Shown here one piece after another: positions 6,808 to 15,504 of a stretch of 43,339 nt of DNA. The stretch covers positions 1-43,339 of the forward strand of contig JAFZSQ010000016.1 in NCBI GenBank assembly GCA_017619295.1, given 5' to 3'. A model generated the notes under the pieces. The model saw nothing but the letters and a program-made list of their open reading frames with translations, ran no database searches and was not told where the DNA came from. This DNA is from Lachnospiraceae bacterium. Its GTDB lineage: Bacteria; Bacillota; Clostridia; Lachnospirales; Lachnospiraceae. Position 1 is the stretch's first letter, and the number at the start of each line of letters is the position of its first letter. The translations under genes were made by a program, and so were the position numbers.

Positions 6808-7770
6808 TTACCATTCACCCTTAAACTGATCAACGTTCTCTTTGGTTACTTCAACCTGCTCAACTATTACTCTGGGCTCAACTTTCTCGCCGTTTAAGTA
6901 CTTAACGCAGGTCTCTATAGCTTTATATCCTTCCTCTTTTGCAGAAAGGAATGTATTTCCGTCAATTGTACCATCTTTTAGCGCCTGAAGTCCCTGAATA
7001 GATCCGCCAAGACCAACTACATAGATTTGATCTTTAACGCCGGCTTCCTTAAGGACCTCACCAACACCTGTAGCCATTCCGTCATCCTGGCAGAAGAATA
7101 AATCAACCTGATCACCCTTCTGAAGGATATCCTCTGCTATCTTCATAGCTGTATTCTTATCCCATTCACCGGTCTGCTTGTAAACGATTTCCATATTTGT
7201 TCCGGCAATACCTTCTTCAAAGCCCTTTGTTCTCCAAATCTGGCAAAATGTTCCTGGTTTTCCTTCGATACAAACAATCTTTCCACCCTTTTCGCCAAGT
7301 AACTCGCCTGCAATCTTTGCACAAAGCTTACCTGTGTTTACTTCGTTCTGTCCAATGTAGGAAACAACTCCGTCTACAGTACCGGATTCATCGGTACCAA
7401 TAGCATTAGTGAAGGTAAGAATCGGGATACCTGCTTTATTTGCTGCCTCAATACCGGGGAGAATACCCTCTGCATCAGATGCGCAAACCGCAATCATATC
7501 AACACCTTTAGAAATGGCATCCTCAATCTGAGAGAGCTGAGTTGCTGCATCCCAGTTAGCGTCTGAATAACTTAAATTACATCCATACTTTTCTGCTGCC
7601 TCATCAGAACCAGCTCTTGTTGCCGTGAAATATGCAACTGATCCCGGAATAAGTACCGCAATGTTGTAACCACCATCTTTCTTGGAAGAGGCGCTGCCTG
7701 AACCGGCGCAGCCAAACAGCATGGTAGCTATCATTGCCATTACAATCCCCATTGTTATAACTTTTTTCAT
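6808..7770 (-). CDS. Sugar ABC transporter substrate-binding lipoprotein (RbsB type)
   Basis: A 320-residue periplasmic-binding-protein type 1 family lipoprotein. A 20-residue signal peptide ends in the lipobox LFGC with Cys21, followed by a Gly/Ser-rich linker and YNIAVLIPGSVAYFTATRAG. The body shows the two-lobed pattern (DMIAVCASDAEGI, DLFFCQDDGMATG). It would be anchored on the outer membrane face and deliver a sugar to the permease encoded just upstream. AAGGAGG lies at ideal spacing before the ATG. Family members bind ribose, galactose, xylose, autoinducer-2 and others; the ligand is unknown. The binding-protein gene lies after the permease gene, opposite to many operons of this type. 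Confidence 0.9.
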   Translation of the reverse strand: MKKVITMGIVMAMIATMLFGCAGSGSASSKKDGGYNIAVLIPGSVAYFTATRAGSDEAAEKYGCNLSYSDANWDAATQLSQIEDAISKGVDMIAVCASDAEGILPGIEAANKAGIPILTFTNAIGTDESGTVDGVVSYIGQNEVNTGKLCAKIAGELLGEKGGKIVCIEGKPGTFCQIWRTKGFEEGIAGTNMEIVYKQTGEWDKNTAMKIAEDILQKGDQVDLFFCQDDGMATGVGEVLKEAGVKDQIYVVGLGGSIQGLQALKDGTIDGNTFLSAKEEGYKAIETCVKYLNGEKVEPRVIVEQVEVTKENVDQFKGEW

Positions 7771-7824
7771 AGAAAAACCTCCTTTTACATTACATATATA
7801 AATTTGTTTTCACAAAATGGTTTC

Positions 7825-8769
7825 TTAACTTACACTTGCACGTTTTCTGTTATAGCTGTCAAATCCTACAGCCACGAGTATAATCAAGCCTTTCAGAACA
7901 TACTGAAAATACACATGAACTTCCAAAAGATTAAAGCTGTTTGATATAACACTCATAAATAGAACACCGATAATAGTCTTCCATGCGTTTCCCTCACCTC
8001 CGGAGACACATGTTCCGCCGATAACAACCGCTGCGATGGCGTCCAATTCATAACCCGAACCTGCGGTAGCTGTAGCGGTACCAACTCTTGCTGTAAGAAT
8101 AATGCCGGAAATCGCAGCAAGAATTGAACTCATAACAAATGTTATTATTTTTACAAAATCGACTCTTATTCCCGAAAGTCTGCTGGTTTCATCATTGCCA
8201 CCAACTGAGTAGATATGACGTCCAAGCACTGTCCTTCGAAGAACGATGTTGACCAGAATAATAGCAATTACGAAAAGATAAATTGGGACCGGAATTCCCA
8301 AAAAACTTTCCTTACCGATGTAAGTCATGGCATCATTCTGTATAGATATAGGGTATCCTCCGGTAATTAGAAGCAGGGCGCCATTGATTACCTGTCCCAT
8401 ACCCAATGTTGCAATCATGGAAGGAATTGCCAGCTTTGCTACAGCAAATCCACTTACGGTTCCTACCAAAGCGCCAAACAGAATAACAACTACGAACATT
8501 GTCACAAAGGAAAAGCCCTTGTTTAAAAGGACAGCCGCTATTGCGCCGGCGCATCCGCATATATATCCGACTGAAATATCAAAGTTTCCGGATATGATAA
8601 TCAGGGTCATTCCCGCTGAAAGAACGCCGACTACTGCAGATTGCCTTAAAAGGTTCAGGATATTTCTCGTTGTCAAAAACGCAGGTGTCGCAAAACTGAT
8701 AATTGCACACAGGACAAGAAATCCTATTATTACCCCGTAGTTTCTGAGATTTATTTTTTTGATTTTCAT
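7825..8769 (-). CDS. Sugar ABC transporter permease (RbsC type)
   Basis: A 314-residue polytopic membrane protein of the BPD_transp_2 family. It has around eight to ten hydrophobic helices, the motif SAVVGVLSAGMTLIIISGNFDISVG near the N-terminus (split across helices) and GGNDETSRLSGIRVD in the conserved cytosolic loop. The C-terminal segment GSGYELDAIAAVVIGGTCVSGGEG is the typical RbsC-class signature. It forms the channel of the importer, presumably as a homodimer because only one permease gene is present. It lies between the ATPase and binding-protein genes, 11 bases after the ATPase stop. Confidence 0.93.
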   Translation of the reverse strand: MKIKKINLRNYGVIIGFLVLCAIISFATPAFLTTRNILNLLRQSAVVGVLSAGMTLIIISGNFDISVGYICGCAGAIAAVLLNKGFSFVTMFVVVILFGALVGTVSGFAVAKLAIPSMIATLGMGQVINGALLLITGGYPISIQNDAMTYIGKESFLGIPVPIYLFVIAIILVNIVLRRTVLGRHIYSVGGNDETSRLSGIRVDFVKIITFVMSSILAAISGIILTARVGTATATAGSGYELDAIAAVVIGGTCVSGGEGNAWKTIIGVLFMSVISNSFNLLEVHVYFQYVLKGLIILVAVGFDSYNRKRASVS

Positions 8770-8780
8770 TGCTATTCCCC

Positions 8781-10265
8781 TTAACGTAATATTATTTCCA
8801 TAAGATCTTTTTGACTTATATTGTCGTTGGCTACATCACCTATAATCTGACCGTCTCTGACAACCAGAATTCTGTCAGAAGTCCTTATAACTTCGGAAAG
8901 ATCAGAGGAGATAAAGATAATCGCCATTCCCTTTTTGGCAAAGTCCTCAACTGTCTTAAATATGTCTTCCTTTGCTCCAACATCGATTCCTTTTGTAGGT
9001 TCATCGAAGATCAAGAGCTTCATATCTTCATCCATCCACTTGGAAACAACCACTTTTTGCTGATTTCCTCCTGAGAGTTTATTGATTGGAGTATCAAGTG
9101 ACGGGATTTTAATTGACAGTTTCTTTACAGCATCCTCGGAATACTTCCTTTCTTTGCGTGCACTAAGTATTCCGCGACTTATCATCTTCTTAAGCTGAAC
9201 AAGTGTCGCATTCTTATAGATTTCCTGTTTTAGGATTACACCTTCTCTCTTTCTGTCTTCAGGTATAAGGCCGATTCCGGCTTTGATTGCCTGCTTGGGA
9301 TTAGTAATCTTTACCTCTTTTCCATCGACCAGAACTTTTCCGGATGTTTTCTTATCCGCTCCGAAAATACTTCGAACTATCTCGCTTCTTCCGGAGCCAA
9401 CCAGTCCCGCAATACCTACAACCTCACCCGGTTTAACCGAAAAACTTACATCCTTCGTTCCATTCGGAGCCGAAAGATTTTGTACTTCAAATACCGGCTC
9501 AGCTTCCTTTCTCACATACGATTGAAGTCTCAATCCTTCAACATATTTTTTACCCGACATATGCTCGCTGATAATTGGAATGGTCAGTTCATTTTTAGGG
9601 AAAGTGCCAATCATGTCACCGTTTCTCATTATGCTGACCGTATCCGCAAGAAGAAATATTTCTTCCAGGATATGCGATATATATATTATTGTTTTCCCCT
9701 GCTCTTTTAACTTGAGAATCACTTCAAAAAGTGTTTTTTTCTCATCGTTTGTTAACGAAGTCGTCGGTTCATCGAAAATGATGATTTTGGCATTTGCATG
9801 TATGCACTTCATAATTTCGACCATCTGCTGTCTTGCTACCGACACATCTCTTGTCTTCGTATCAGGATTGATATGAAAGTCGAGTTCTTCACACACTTTG
9901 AAATACTCTTCCCTCATCTGTTTTTCCTGAAGTATTCCGTTTTTTACAATTTCTTTACCTAAGAAAAAGTTTTGAAGAATTGTCAAAGTCGGAATCATCG
10001 ATAATTCCTGATGAACTATGGCTATACCCTTCTCAGCTGCCTGCAAGGGAGTTTTTATTTCCTCTTCTTTCCCCGAAATAAAAATCTCTCCACTCGTAGC
10101 ATGGTAAACACCACAGATAATTTTCATCAGAGTAGATTTGCCGGCACCGTTTGCACCCAAAAGCGCACGAATTTCGCCCTCGTTTACGCTAAAGTCAACT
10201 CCGTTAAGCACACTGACTCCGGAAAACTCTTTCCGAATCTGCTTCATTTCAAGCACGCACCCCAT
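8781..10265 (-). CDS. Sugar ABC transporter ATPase, two-domain (RbsA/MglA type)
   Basis: A 494-residue protein with two fused ABC domains, the arrangement of carbohydrate CUT2-class importers. Domain 1 has Walker A GANGAGKST (37-45), a signature region VARQQMVEI and IIFDEPTTSLT. Domain 2 has the family-typical altered P-loop GLVGSGRSE, a canonical LSGGNQQK and LLIFDEPTKGIDVGA. A GAGGAG site precedes the ATG. It energises uptake through the adjacent permease. The degenerate second P-loop is normal for RbsA-like proteins, so this is not a sign of decay. Confidence 0.95.
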   Translation of the reverse strand: MGCVLEMKQIRKEFSGVSVLNGVDFSVNEGEIRALLGANGAGKSTLMKIICGVYHATSGEIFISGKEEEIKTPLQAAEKGIAIVHQELSMIPTLTILQNFFLGKEIVKNGILQEKQMREEYFKVCEELDFHINPDTKTRDVSVARQQMVEIMKCIHANAKIIIFDEPTTSLTNDEKKTLFEVILKLKEQGKTIIYISHILEEIFLLADTVSIMRNGDMIGTFPKNELTIPIISEHMSGKKYVEGLRLQSYVRKEAEPVFEVQNLSAPNGTKDVSFSVKPGEVVGIAGLVGSGRSEIVRSIFGADKKTSGKVLVDGKEVKITNPKQAIKAGIGLIPEDRKREGVILKQEIYKNATLVQLKKMISRGILSARKERKYSEDAVKKLSIKIPSLDTPINKLSGGNQQKVVVSKWMDEDMKLLIFDEPTKGIDVGAKEDIFKTVEDFAKKGMAIIFISSDLSEVIRTSDRILVVRDGQIIGDVANDNISQKDLMEIILR

Positions 10266-10277
10266 GTGAATTCTCCT

Positions 10278-11390
10278 CTACATTATTTCCAATAGCTCTC
10301 TTACTGCTCTGATATGACTGTCCGGGGCGAGCATCACATCCCAGGACAAAACTGCTCCATCAGCTCCACCTTCGCAAAAGGCCTTAATTGATCTTTTGAT
10401 ATACTCGGGATTGGTTCTTGCTATATCTTCCCTGTAATTAATCTCAACTCCCGGGTATTTTTGGCAGGACAACCCTTTTATTCCCGCCATCTGCTCTTTT
10501 ATAAATTCATCGTCAAACGTTAAATCCCCATATCCCTTAGCACCGGGGATGCTCTTTTTCAAAAGTTCATACTCATATTTGATGCCTGCAGGGGCTTCTG
10601 TCATCCTGTACATCATTGGCTTGATAAAATCAGCCTCTTTGGCTATCGACTCATAATCCTGTCCGACAAAGCCACTTAAAAATGGGGCGTATAAGTCAAG
10701 TCCCACCTGCATACCTTCGCCTTTAAAGTATCTGCATAGCCTTTGTACTCCGGATGAGATGATTTCTGATTTGACTTTAAAAAACTCCATTGCATCATTG
10801 TCTAAAGGTTTAAATCCATTTCTTGCAAAGTCATCTTCTGTATCAAAAAAAGCATCCTTAAAAATTTCATACTTCTGGGCTATTCCTGTAACTGAGATGC
10901 CCTTGTCCTTGTATATGCCCTGACATCTTCCACATCCGCAGCTTATAACACCACTTACGCCGCCTACAAATGACTGGCTTCTAATTTTGTCTAGGAAAAC
11001 TCCGTCAAATCCGCATTCCTTGAAATACTTTTCATAAATATCAATGACATTCTGAATATTCCTCTCGGATGACGGGCAATAGAAGGTAAAATTTTCACCC
11101 TCCTGCAGGGCTAAATTGCCTATTTCATGCCCCCAGAAATCCACAGCCTCATCTGACTCTCTCAATTCCCCCGTTTCAGAAAAAACCGGAAGCCATAGTA
11201 ACGAATCAATCCCTTTATTCTTAAGATAAGCATTTGCTTCGGTGTATATGGAAGAATCGATGTTCCATCCAAGAATAACCTTCTTAATGTTTATCTCACC
11301 TGTCAGGAAATTAAGACGTTCAATTATCTGTTTTGCGTTATAGGTTGCTTTTTCCCAACCGCCGGTAAAAAATTGAACTATATACTCCAT
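10278..11390 (-). CDS. Cytoplasmic TIM-barrel protein, putative glycosidase
   Basis: A 370-residue protein with no signal peptide. The pattern of alternating strands and helices, with GFDGVFLDKIR (127-137), GLDLYAPF near 225, ADFIKPMMYRM and GADGAVLSWDV near the end, resembles TIM-barrel glycoside-hydrolase-like families. Asp134 and later acidic residues could be catalytic. A cysteine cluster CGCGRC at 151-156 follows the LDKIR strand; similar CxCxxC inserts occur in uncharacterised glycosidase-like families and may bind metal. It is the second gene of the sugar operon, nine bases after the regulator, so it probably acts on the imported compound. I cannot assign a family number; a non-enzymatic or lyase role remains possible. 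Confidence 0.72.
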   Translation of the reverse strand: MEYIVQFFTGGWEKATYNAKQIIERLNFLTGEINIKKVILGWNIDSSIYTEANAYLKNKGIDSLLWLPVFSETGELRESDEAVDFWGHEIGNLALQEGENFTFYCPSSERNIQNVIDIYEKYFKECGFDGVFLDKIRSQSFVGGVSGVISCGCGRCQGIYKDKGISVTGIAQKYEIFKDAFFDTEDDFARNGFKPLDNDAMEFFKVKSEIISSGVQRLCRYFKGEGMQVGLDLYAPFLSGFVGQDYESIAKEADFIKPMMYRMTEAPAGIKYEYELLKKSIPGAKGYGDLTFDDEFIKEQMAGIKGLSCQKYPGVEINYREDIARTNPEYIKRSIKAFCEGGADGAVLSWDVMLAPDSHIRAVRELLEIM

Positions 11391-11399
11391 TTGAAACCC

Positions 11400-12431
11400 C
11401 TATACATTATTTTGGCGAACCAGCATAATTGCCGGATTCATCGAATCAACTCCAACCTTGGATAAGCCTTCCAGATAGTACTTTCTTTCGTCTTCGATAT
11501 AAATAATTTCGGGTAACATCTGCTCAGGAAGTGCTTTCATACAGTTTTGACGAAGTACCCCACAGATATCCGCGTTTATCTTCTTGCCGCCTATCGCAAT
11601 TACTTCCGGGTTGATCAAACATATGGTGTTAATCATTATCTTGGAAACGACCAATATTATATCGTCGTACCCCATTTCCTTTATAGATAACTCTTTGGTT
11701 CTGATCTCGGGATCTGTCTGCATGAATCCAATCTCACCTGCGAAATTGCCGGCACCTGAAACCATTTGTCCCCCGATTATCATCCCTGCACCAAGTGTAT
11801 TCCCGATATGGATACAGGCGTATTCCTTATTGCTTTTGGATTCCTCTGAAAAATATCCCAAGGCTACAGTGTTGATATCATTGCTAAGCGAAACCGTCAC
11901 GTCCAAAAGTTCCTCTAAATGTTTTTTTAATTGGAATCCTTCCAAACACTCAACCTTCGGAATTGCAGATACCATTCCACATTTGGAAACTGCTCCGGGA
12001 ACGCCAATTGCCAACGCTCGTACATTCTTTTTGAGGCTTACAATTTCCTTGATTTGCTCATCGAGTTCCTGAATGCTCCATACATTTTCATGCTCGATGA
12101 AGCCGTCCTTTATGATATTGCCGTCAATATCAGTGATTGCATATTGAAGTTCATGCTCTTCAACCACAATTGAAGCTATGTAGCAGAGTTTGCTGTTTAA
12201 CGAATAGAGGACTGCTTTCCTTCCTCCACTCGATTTCGCCACGCCATTCTCGATAACAACATTTTCCGCCAAAAGTTCATTTATAATGGCATTTACAGTT
12301 GGCTGGCTAATTTTAGTCTCCGCACAAAGTTCAACCCTTGTAGCTGTCTGAAGTCGCTGTAATGCTGATTTAATCAGGCCTTTATTAACTTCCTTTAGCA
12401 TATTTGGGTGTCCGGTAAGCGCTTTTTTCAT
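11400..12431 (-). CDS. ROK-family transcriptional regulator (NagC/XylR type)
   Basis: A 343-residue regulator, first gene of the sugar operon. Residues about 15-75 form a winged helix-turn-helix (TRVELCAETKISQPTVNAII, then SSGGRKAVLY), followed by a ROK sugar-binding domain with LSNDINTVALGY and HIGNTLGAG. The zinc motif CxCGxxGCxE expected after GAGNFAGEIGF is missing, with no cysteines there, so the domain is a sensor, not a kinase. Such proteins usually repress sugar operons and release DNA on binding the sugar or its phosphate. Its location implies autoregulation through the A/T palindromes upstream. Ribosome site GTGAGG precedes the ATG. Confidence 0.9.
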   Translation of the reverse strand: MKKALTGHPNMLKEVNKGLIKSALQRLQTATRVELCAETKISQPTVNAIINELLAENVVIENGVAKSSGGRKAVLYSLNSKLCYIASIVVEEHELQYAITDIDGNIIKDGFIEHENVWSIQELDEQIKEIVSLKKNVRALAIGVPGAVSKCGMVSAIPKVECLEGFQLKKHLEELLDVTVSLSNDINTVALGYFSEESKSNKEYACIHIGNTLGAGMIIGGQMVSGAGNFAGEIGFMQTDPEIRTKELSIKEMGYDDIILVVSKIMINTICLINPEVIAIGGKKINADICGVLRQNCMKALPEQMLPEIIYIEDERKYYLEGLSKVGVDSMNPAIMLVRQNNV

Positions 12432-12442
12432 CTTTGCCTCAC

Positions 12443-12528
12443 TTTTTTAAGTTTCTTAAATAAGCTACTCTCATGCTATCACAACTCAATATCCGATTCA
12501 AGACTTTTTTAACTTTTTTAAAAAAGTT
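12443..12528 (-). promoter_or_regulatory. Candidate promoter and operator of the ROK sugar operon
   Basis: A perfect 18-bp palindrome AACTTTTTTAAAAAAGTT lies at 12511-12528. A second A/T-rich site, TTTAAGTTTCTTAAATAAG, lies at 12446-12464 close to the start codon. Between them on the minus strand TTGAAT and TAGCAT are 17 bases apart and could be the promoter. A/T-rich palindromes of this kind are usual ROK operators; the assignment is inference. Confidence 0.5.
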
Positions 12529-12565
12529 TTTTGGTTCATTTTTCTACACCCCTCTCGGATATGAC

Positions 12566-12644
12566 GTGCAAAATGGGGACAGGCCCTACTTGCACGTAAA
12601 ATGTGCAAGTAGGGCCTGTCCCCAACTGCACCAAACCTGGCGCG
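12566..12644. repeat. Large palindromic intergenic repeat (REPIN-like)
   Basis: Two head-to-head copies of the repeat core form a long hairpin. Arms 12575-12595 and 12603-12623 are perfect 21-bp reverse complements around a seven-base GTAAAAT loop, and each arm is flanked by GTGCA. The right half continues through CCAAACCTGGCGC, identical in reverse complement to 5836-5860. It lies between the sugar operon's promoter and the 3' end of the next minus-strand gene. It lacks a T-run, so although it could terminate or stabilise transcripts it is better described as a dispersed repeat. Confidence 0.82.
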
Positions 12645-12648
12645 TATT

Positions 12649-13041
12649 CTAGAACTTTATCTCCTTCGGAGCAGCTGTAAATGAGCTGATTGTTGCAACA
12701 CCGCCGTCGAAGTAGAAAACTTCGGTGTTGTCATCATTCTCATCATACATTCTTCTGAGATCGGGATAATCATCAAGCATGTGCTTCTTTGCTTCAACTC
12801 TGTCATCGGATACCAGTTTACCTGCTACACGAATCCAAGCGCCTCCATTGAAAGCACAGATTTCAGCTTTGGGGTTGGCATGAAGCTGATGTGAAACGGA
12901 TTTCGCCTTACCTGTCTGAATGTAAAGCTTACCGTCGAAAATAGCGACTGTACCAAAGGGTCTTACTCTTGGCTGATCTCCCTCAACAGTGGCAAGATAA
13001 TAAGTACCGCAAGCCTTTAAAAAATCATAAATTTCCTGCAT
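12649..13041 (-). CDS. Pyridoxamine 5'-phosphate oxidase-like FMN-binding protein
   Basis: A 130-residue single-domain split-barrel protein. It shows TYYLATVEGDQPRVRPFG, DGKLYIQTGKAKSV and ICAFNGGAWIRVAGKLV, the usual order in PNPOx-like flavoproteins, which bind FMN or sometimes F420 or heme at a dimer interface. It is about half the length of true PdxH, so vitamin B6 synthesis is unlikely; a general flavin oxidoreductase is the safer name. It begins directly after the stop codon of the acyltransferase gene (TAA then ATG, zero gap), indicating translational coupling, although no functional link is evident. Confidence 0.85.
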   Translation of the reverse strand: MQEIYDFLKACGTYYLATVEGDQPRVRPFGTVAIFDGKLYIQTGKAKSVSHQLHANPKAEICAFNGGAWIRVAGKLVSDDRVEAKKHMLDDYPDLRRMYDENDDNTEVFYFDGGVATISSFTAAPKEIKF

Positions 13042-14112
13042 TTATGCACCCTCCTTTTGATTTATGAAATGATTGAAATTATTACAGCACACTTTCATTA
13101 TAGCATCGGTGACTATCTTAAGTAGCCACCCTCCCACTGTAACCGCCACGGCACAGGCAAGGAAAACAACTGCTTTTCCCCCCATACTCTCAGGGATCAT
13201 AATGAAAGTGGGGAATACGTAATCTACAAAGAACATATGGGCAAGATACATATACATGGTAAGGGCTGCCCACTTCTGAATAAACTTGCTTGATAAGAAT
13301 TTGCTTCCTGAAGGCAGGAAACAGAAGGCGATTCCAACCACCTCAAGTACCAGATACATGAAGTCCCTCTTTGAGTAGCTCTTAACAAAGGATGCCGCCC
13401 AAACGAAAAGAAGGAGCAAAGTTCCCGTTATTCTGAAGCCCAGAGTCTTAAGACCCTTCTCCTTAATAATAGCTGTAATCTTGTACGCATAGATTCCGAG
13501 GCACATCTCCGAGAAACATCTGAAAAGTCCGAAGTTTCCGTAGAACCCTTCCACATCCATTGTGGCGCTTAATACTCCGCGATATCTGTAGATATACGAA
13601 ATAAGAACCATGATAACAATGGGTGCCACGAAATTCACAAAGTTATCATGCCACTTAACAAGGCAATGATAGATGATGAATCCGCTTATTATCATAAGGG
13701 AAATGAACCATGTACTGTTGTTTAAGTTGGTCCAGCCCTCGTTAAGTCCGATTCCGTGAAGGCCTATAAACTCTAAGAATCTGAAGCAGAAATAGTAGAT
13801 TGTCTCCCCGATTCCCCTCTGAAAAATCCAGAAGATAAGGATGGGAACGTAGGAAATCAAGTACGCAGGCCCGATTTTCTTGATTCTGCTCCAGGAGTAA
13901 GCCGGTCCGCTCTTGTATCTCTCGGGATTACTTATGTAGGTCTGATAGAGCAGATATCCCGTAACTATGAAGAAAAAGTCTACGCAAAGATACCATCCGC
14001 ACTGCACTCCCATCTGCTGAAACAAAGGAAAGTGCCCGTCCAGATGGGCGAAAATCACGCAATAAGTAAACATTATCCTGAAGAAGGATATCATGTTGCT
14101 TTTCTTTTCCAT
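13042..14112 (-). CDS. Acyltransferase 3 family membrane protein
   Basis: A 356-residue integral membrane protein with about ten hydrophobic helices. It begins SFFRIMFTYCVIFAHLDGHFP, the place of the conserved His in the OafA/NodX-type acyltransferase 3 family, and continues with CVDFFFIVTGYLLY and an FISLMIISGFIIYH helix. Members transfer acetyl or other acyl groups to cell-surface sugars or lipids. It is preceded 19 bases upstream by the DUF2804 gene and coupled to the PNPOx gene downstream. The substrate is unknown; no polysaccharide genes are nearby. Confidence 0.85.
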   Translation of the reverse strand: MEKKSNMISFFRIMFTYCVIFAHLDGHFPLFQQMGVQCGWYLCVDFFFIVTGYLLYQTYISNPERYKSGPAYSWSRIKKIGPAYLISYVPILIFWIFQRGIGETIYYFCFRFLEFIGLHGIGLNEGWTNLNNSTWFISLMIISGFIIYHCLVKWHDNFVNFVAPIVIMVLISYIYRYRGVLSATMDVEGFYGNFGLFRCFSEMCLGIYAYKITAIIKEKGLKTLGFRITGTLLLLFVWAASFVKSYSKRDFMYLVLEVVGIAFCFLPSGSKFLSSKFIQKWAALTMYMYLAHMFFVDYVFPTFIMIPESMGGKAVVFLACAVAVTVGGWLLKIVTDAIMKVCCNNFNHFINQKEGA

Positions 14113-14131
14113 TGAAATCGAATCTCCGTTA

Positions 14132-15154
14132 TTAGTATTTATTGTGCACTCTTTCTGCGAAGCACATCATATCTTTTATCTCAAGTTTCGTTCCGTCATC
14201 AAGAATGGCGGTGCCGGACATCTTGCCGAAAACCTGGTGCTGATCGGAAACAATCACCTTAAAGTCAATCTTTGCCGCCCTGTCAAGAACCGGCACAAAG
14301 TTCATTTCAAATCTTCCGTCCGATGATGTGAAAGTCCAGGGCTCCATCCATGAATCCTTCGGAATGTTGAAGGTTATGTCATCGAGCTTATGAGCCACTC
14401 CATCGTAAAAAAGAATGTTCTCCGTTGCGGCTTTTGTGTTTCCGAATCCGTAACCGATATTGAATCCAAAGGCATGTCCGTTTAAGTCACAGTTTCCCGA
14501 GCCCCAGTTCCATGTATTGTCGTAAGTCCAGACGCCACGGCCCCAGTCAAGGGTACCAAAATCCGTCTCAGGGTCGAACTCGTAGGTTTTGCCATCAAAG
14601 GATGCGGAACCTGAAGCTCGCATACAGTTAATCTTCTGGTTATAGTAGAAAGCGTGTTTTTTATCCCAAGGGGTGGCAATTACCATGGTGTCCATGTCGG
14701 GCTGCTTCATGGTTATATCACACTTGAAGGGCTTGCCTTCAAAGAAGTTTTCGAATTCACAGATGATACGTCTCTCCCCTTCTGTCTTCACAAAAGACAT
14801 CTTAAGTCTTCCGTTGTCGTAAACGATATTTCCGTCGGAAGAAGTCTCGGGAAGATGCGTCTTGCCCATGGGGAAAACATCAAGCACCGTCTCTGTGTGC
14901 TCCCAGGGTGTCTCTCCAAATGTAAGAAGGGATACGGACTGAAGTCCCACGTACCCGTCATCGGAAAGGGTAAAGGCGCAGGCGAATCCCTGTCCCATTA
15001 CAAGATAGTAATCCCACTCTTTGATTCTGAATTTGGGAGCCTTAATCATGCTCCTTTTGTAGTCCCAAATCTGGCTTCTTGCCCAGCCGGGCTCAGCAAT
15101 TTCCCCCTTATTATCAAGAAGAAGCTGCTTGGTTGTAACCTCATGATTTCTCAT
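14132..15154 (-). CDS. DUF2804 family protein
   Basis: A 340-residue soluble protein, beta-rich and aromatic. It starts MRNHEVTTKQLLLDNKGE and contains FGTLDWGRGVWTYDNTWNWG and GHAFGFNIGYGFGN, which I recognise as the DUF2804 pattern. The family resembles lipocalin or hydroxyneurosporene-synthase-like folds but has no established reaction. It may be co-transcribed with the 66-aa gene upstream and the acyltransferase gene 19 bases downstream. No signal peptide. A 10-bp palindrome GTTCGCGAAC lies at 15178-15187, between it and the 66-aa gene. Confidence 0.8.
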   Translation of the reverse strand: MRNHEVTTKQLLLDNKGEIAEPGWARSQIWDYKRSMIKAPKFRIKEWDYYLVMGQGFACAFTLSDDGYVGLQSVSLLTFGETPWEHTETVLDVFPMGKTHLPETSSDGNIVYDNGRLKMSFVKTEGERRIICEFENFFEGKPFKCDITMKQPDMDTMVIATPWDKKHAFYYNQKINCMRASGSASFDGKTYEFDPETDFGTLDWGRGVWTYDNTWNWGSGNCDLNGHAFGFNIGYGFGNTKAATENILFYDGVAHKLDDITFNIPKDSWMEPWTFTSSDGRFEMNFVPVLDRAAKIDFKVIVSDQHQVFGKMSGTAILDDGTKLEIKDMMCFAERVHNKY

Positions 15155-15193
15155 ATTAATCCCCCGTTTCTATTCGCGTTCGCGAACAGTTTA

Positions 15194-15394
15194 TCACTCC
15201 AATACGTCGAAAGAGCATCCCTTTGCCCAGGGACTGCCTACATCACATCTGCCGTGATGATACTCTTTCTTAAAATCTCCCTCCGGTTTCTCCTCATCCA
15301 TCTGGACCTTAATCCTGGAAACTCCGTCGTTTGAAAGCTTATCCAGCATACCGATTATGTCGTTTATTTCTTTCTCGTTATATGTATTATCCAT
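15194..15394 (-). CDS. Conserved small protein of unknown function
   Basis: A 66-residue acidic protein that begins MDNTYNEKEINDIIGMLDKL, probably helical, and ends with a distinctive YHHGRCDVGSPWAKGCSFDVLE-like tail (residues 45-66) containing two Cys and a His pair. I remember similar tails in small Clostridia proteins, so it is likely real. The His/Cys cluster could bind a metal, but this is speculation. A GTGAGGTAGGC ribosome site precedes the ATG. It is the first gene of the minus-strand cluster with DUF2804 and diverges from the trp operon. Confidence 0.7.
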   Translation of the reverse strand: MDNTYNEKEINDIIGMLDKLSNDGVSRIKVQMDEEKPEGDFKKEYHHGRCDVGSPWAKGCSFDVLE

Positions 15395-15458
15395 ATGCCT
15401 ACCTCACGGGTTTTATTATAACATTTTTAAATTATATTTGTTCAAATTAAAAAAATTG

Positions 15459-15488
15459 TTGACATCCCCTTTCACCCCATGTTATAAA
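15459..15488 (+). promoter_or_regulatory. trpE: Promoter of the trp operon
   Basis: A consensus TTGACA at 15459-15464 is followed after 17-18 bases by TTATAA/TATAAA (15482-15488). Transcription would begin near 15495, leaving about 350 bases of untranslated leader before trpE, which holds the T-box. Confidence 0.8.
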
Positions 15489-15504
15489 CTAATTAATTCA
15501 ATAT

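Noticed and set aside
15178-15187. GTTCGCGAAC palindrome as a LexA box
   Set aside because: The LexA core needs GAAC-N4-GTTC; here the half-sites are in the opposite order, so it is a different, unexplained 10-bp palindrome.
14654-15334. Long open frame (226 codons) on the plus strand opposite DUF2804
   Set aside because: It is antisense to a gene with family-level support and spans the gap into another gene; its product shows no domain or signal.
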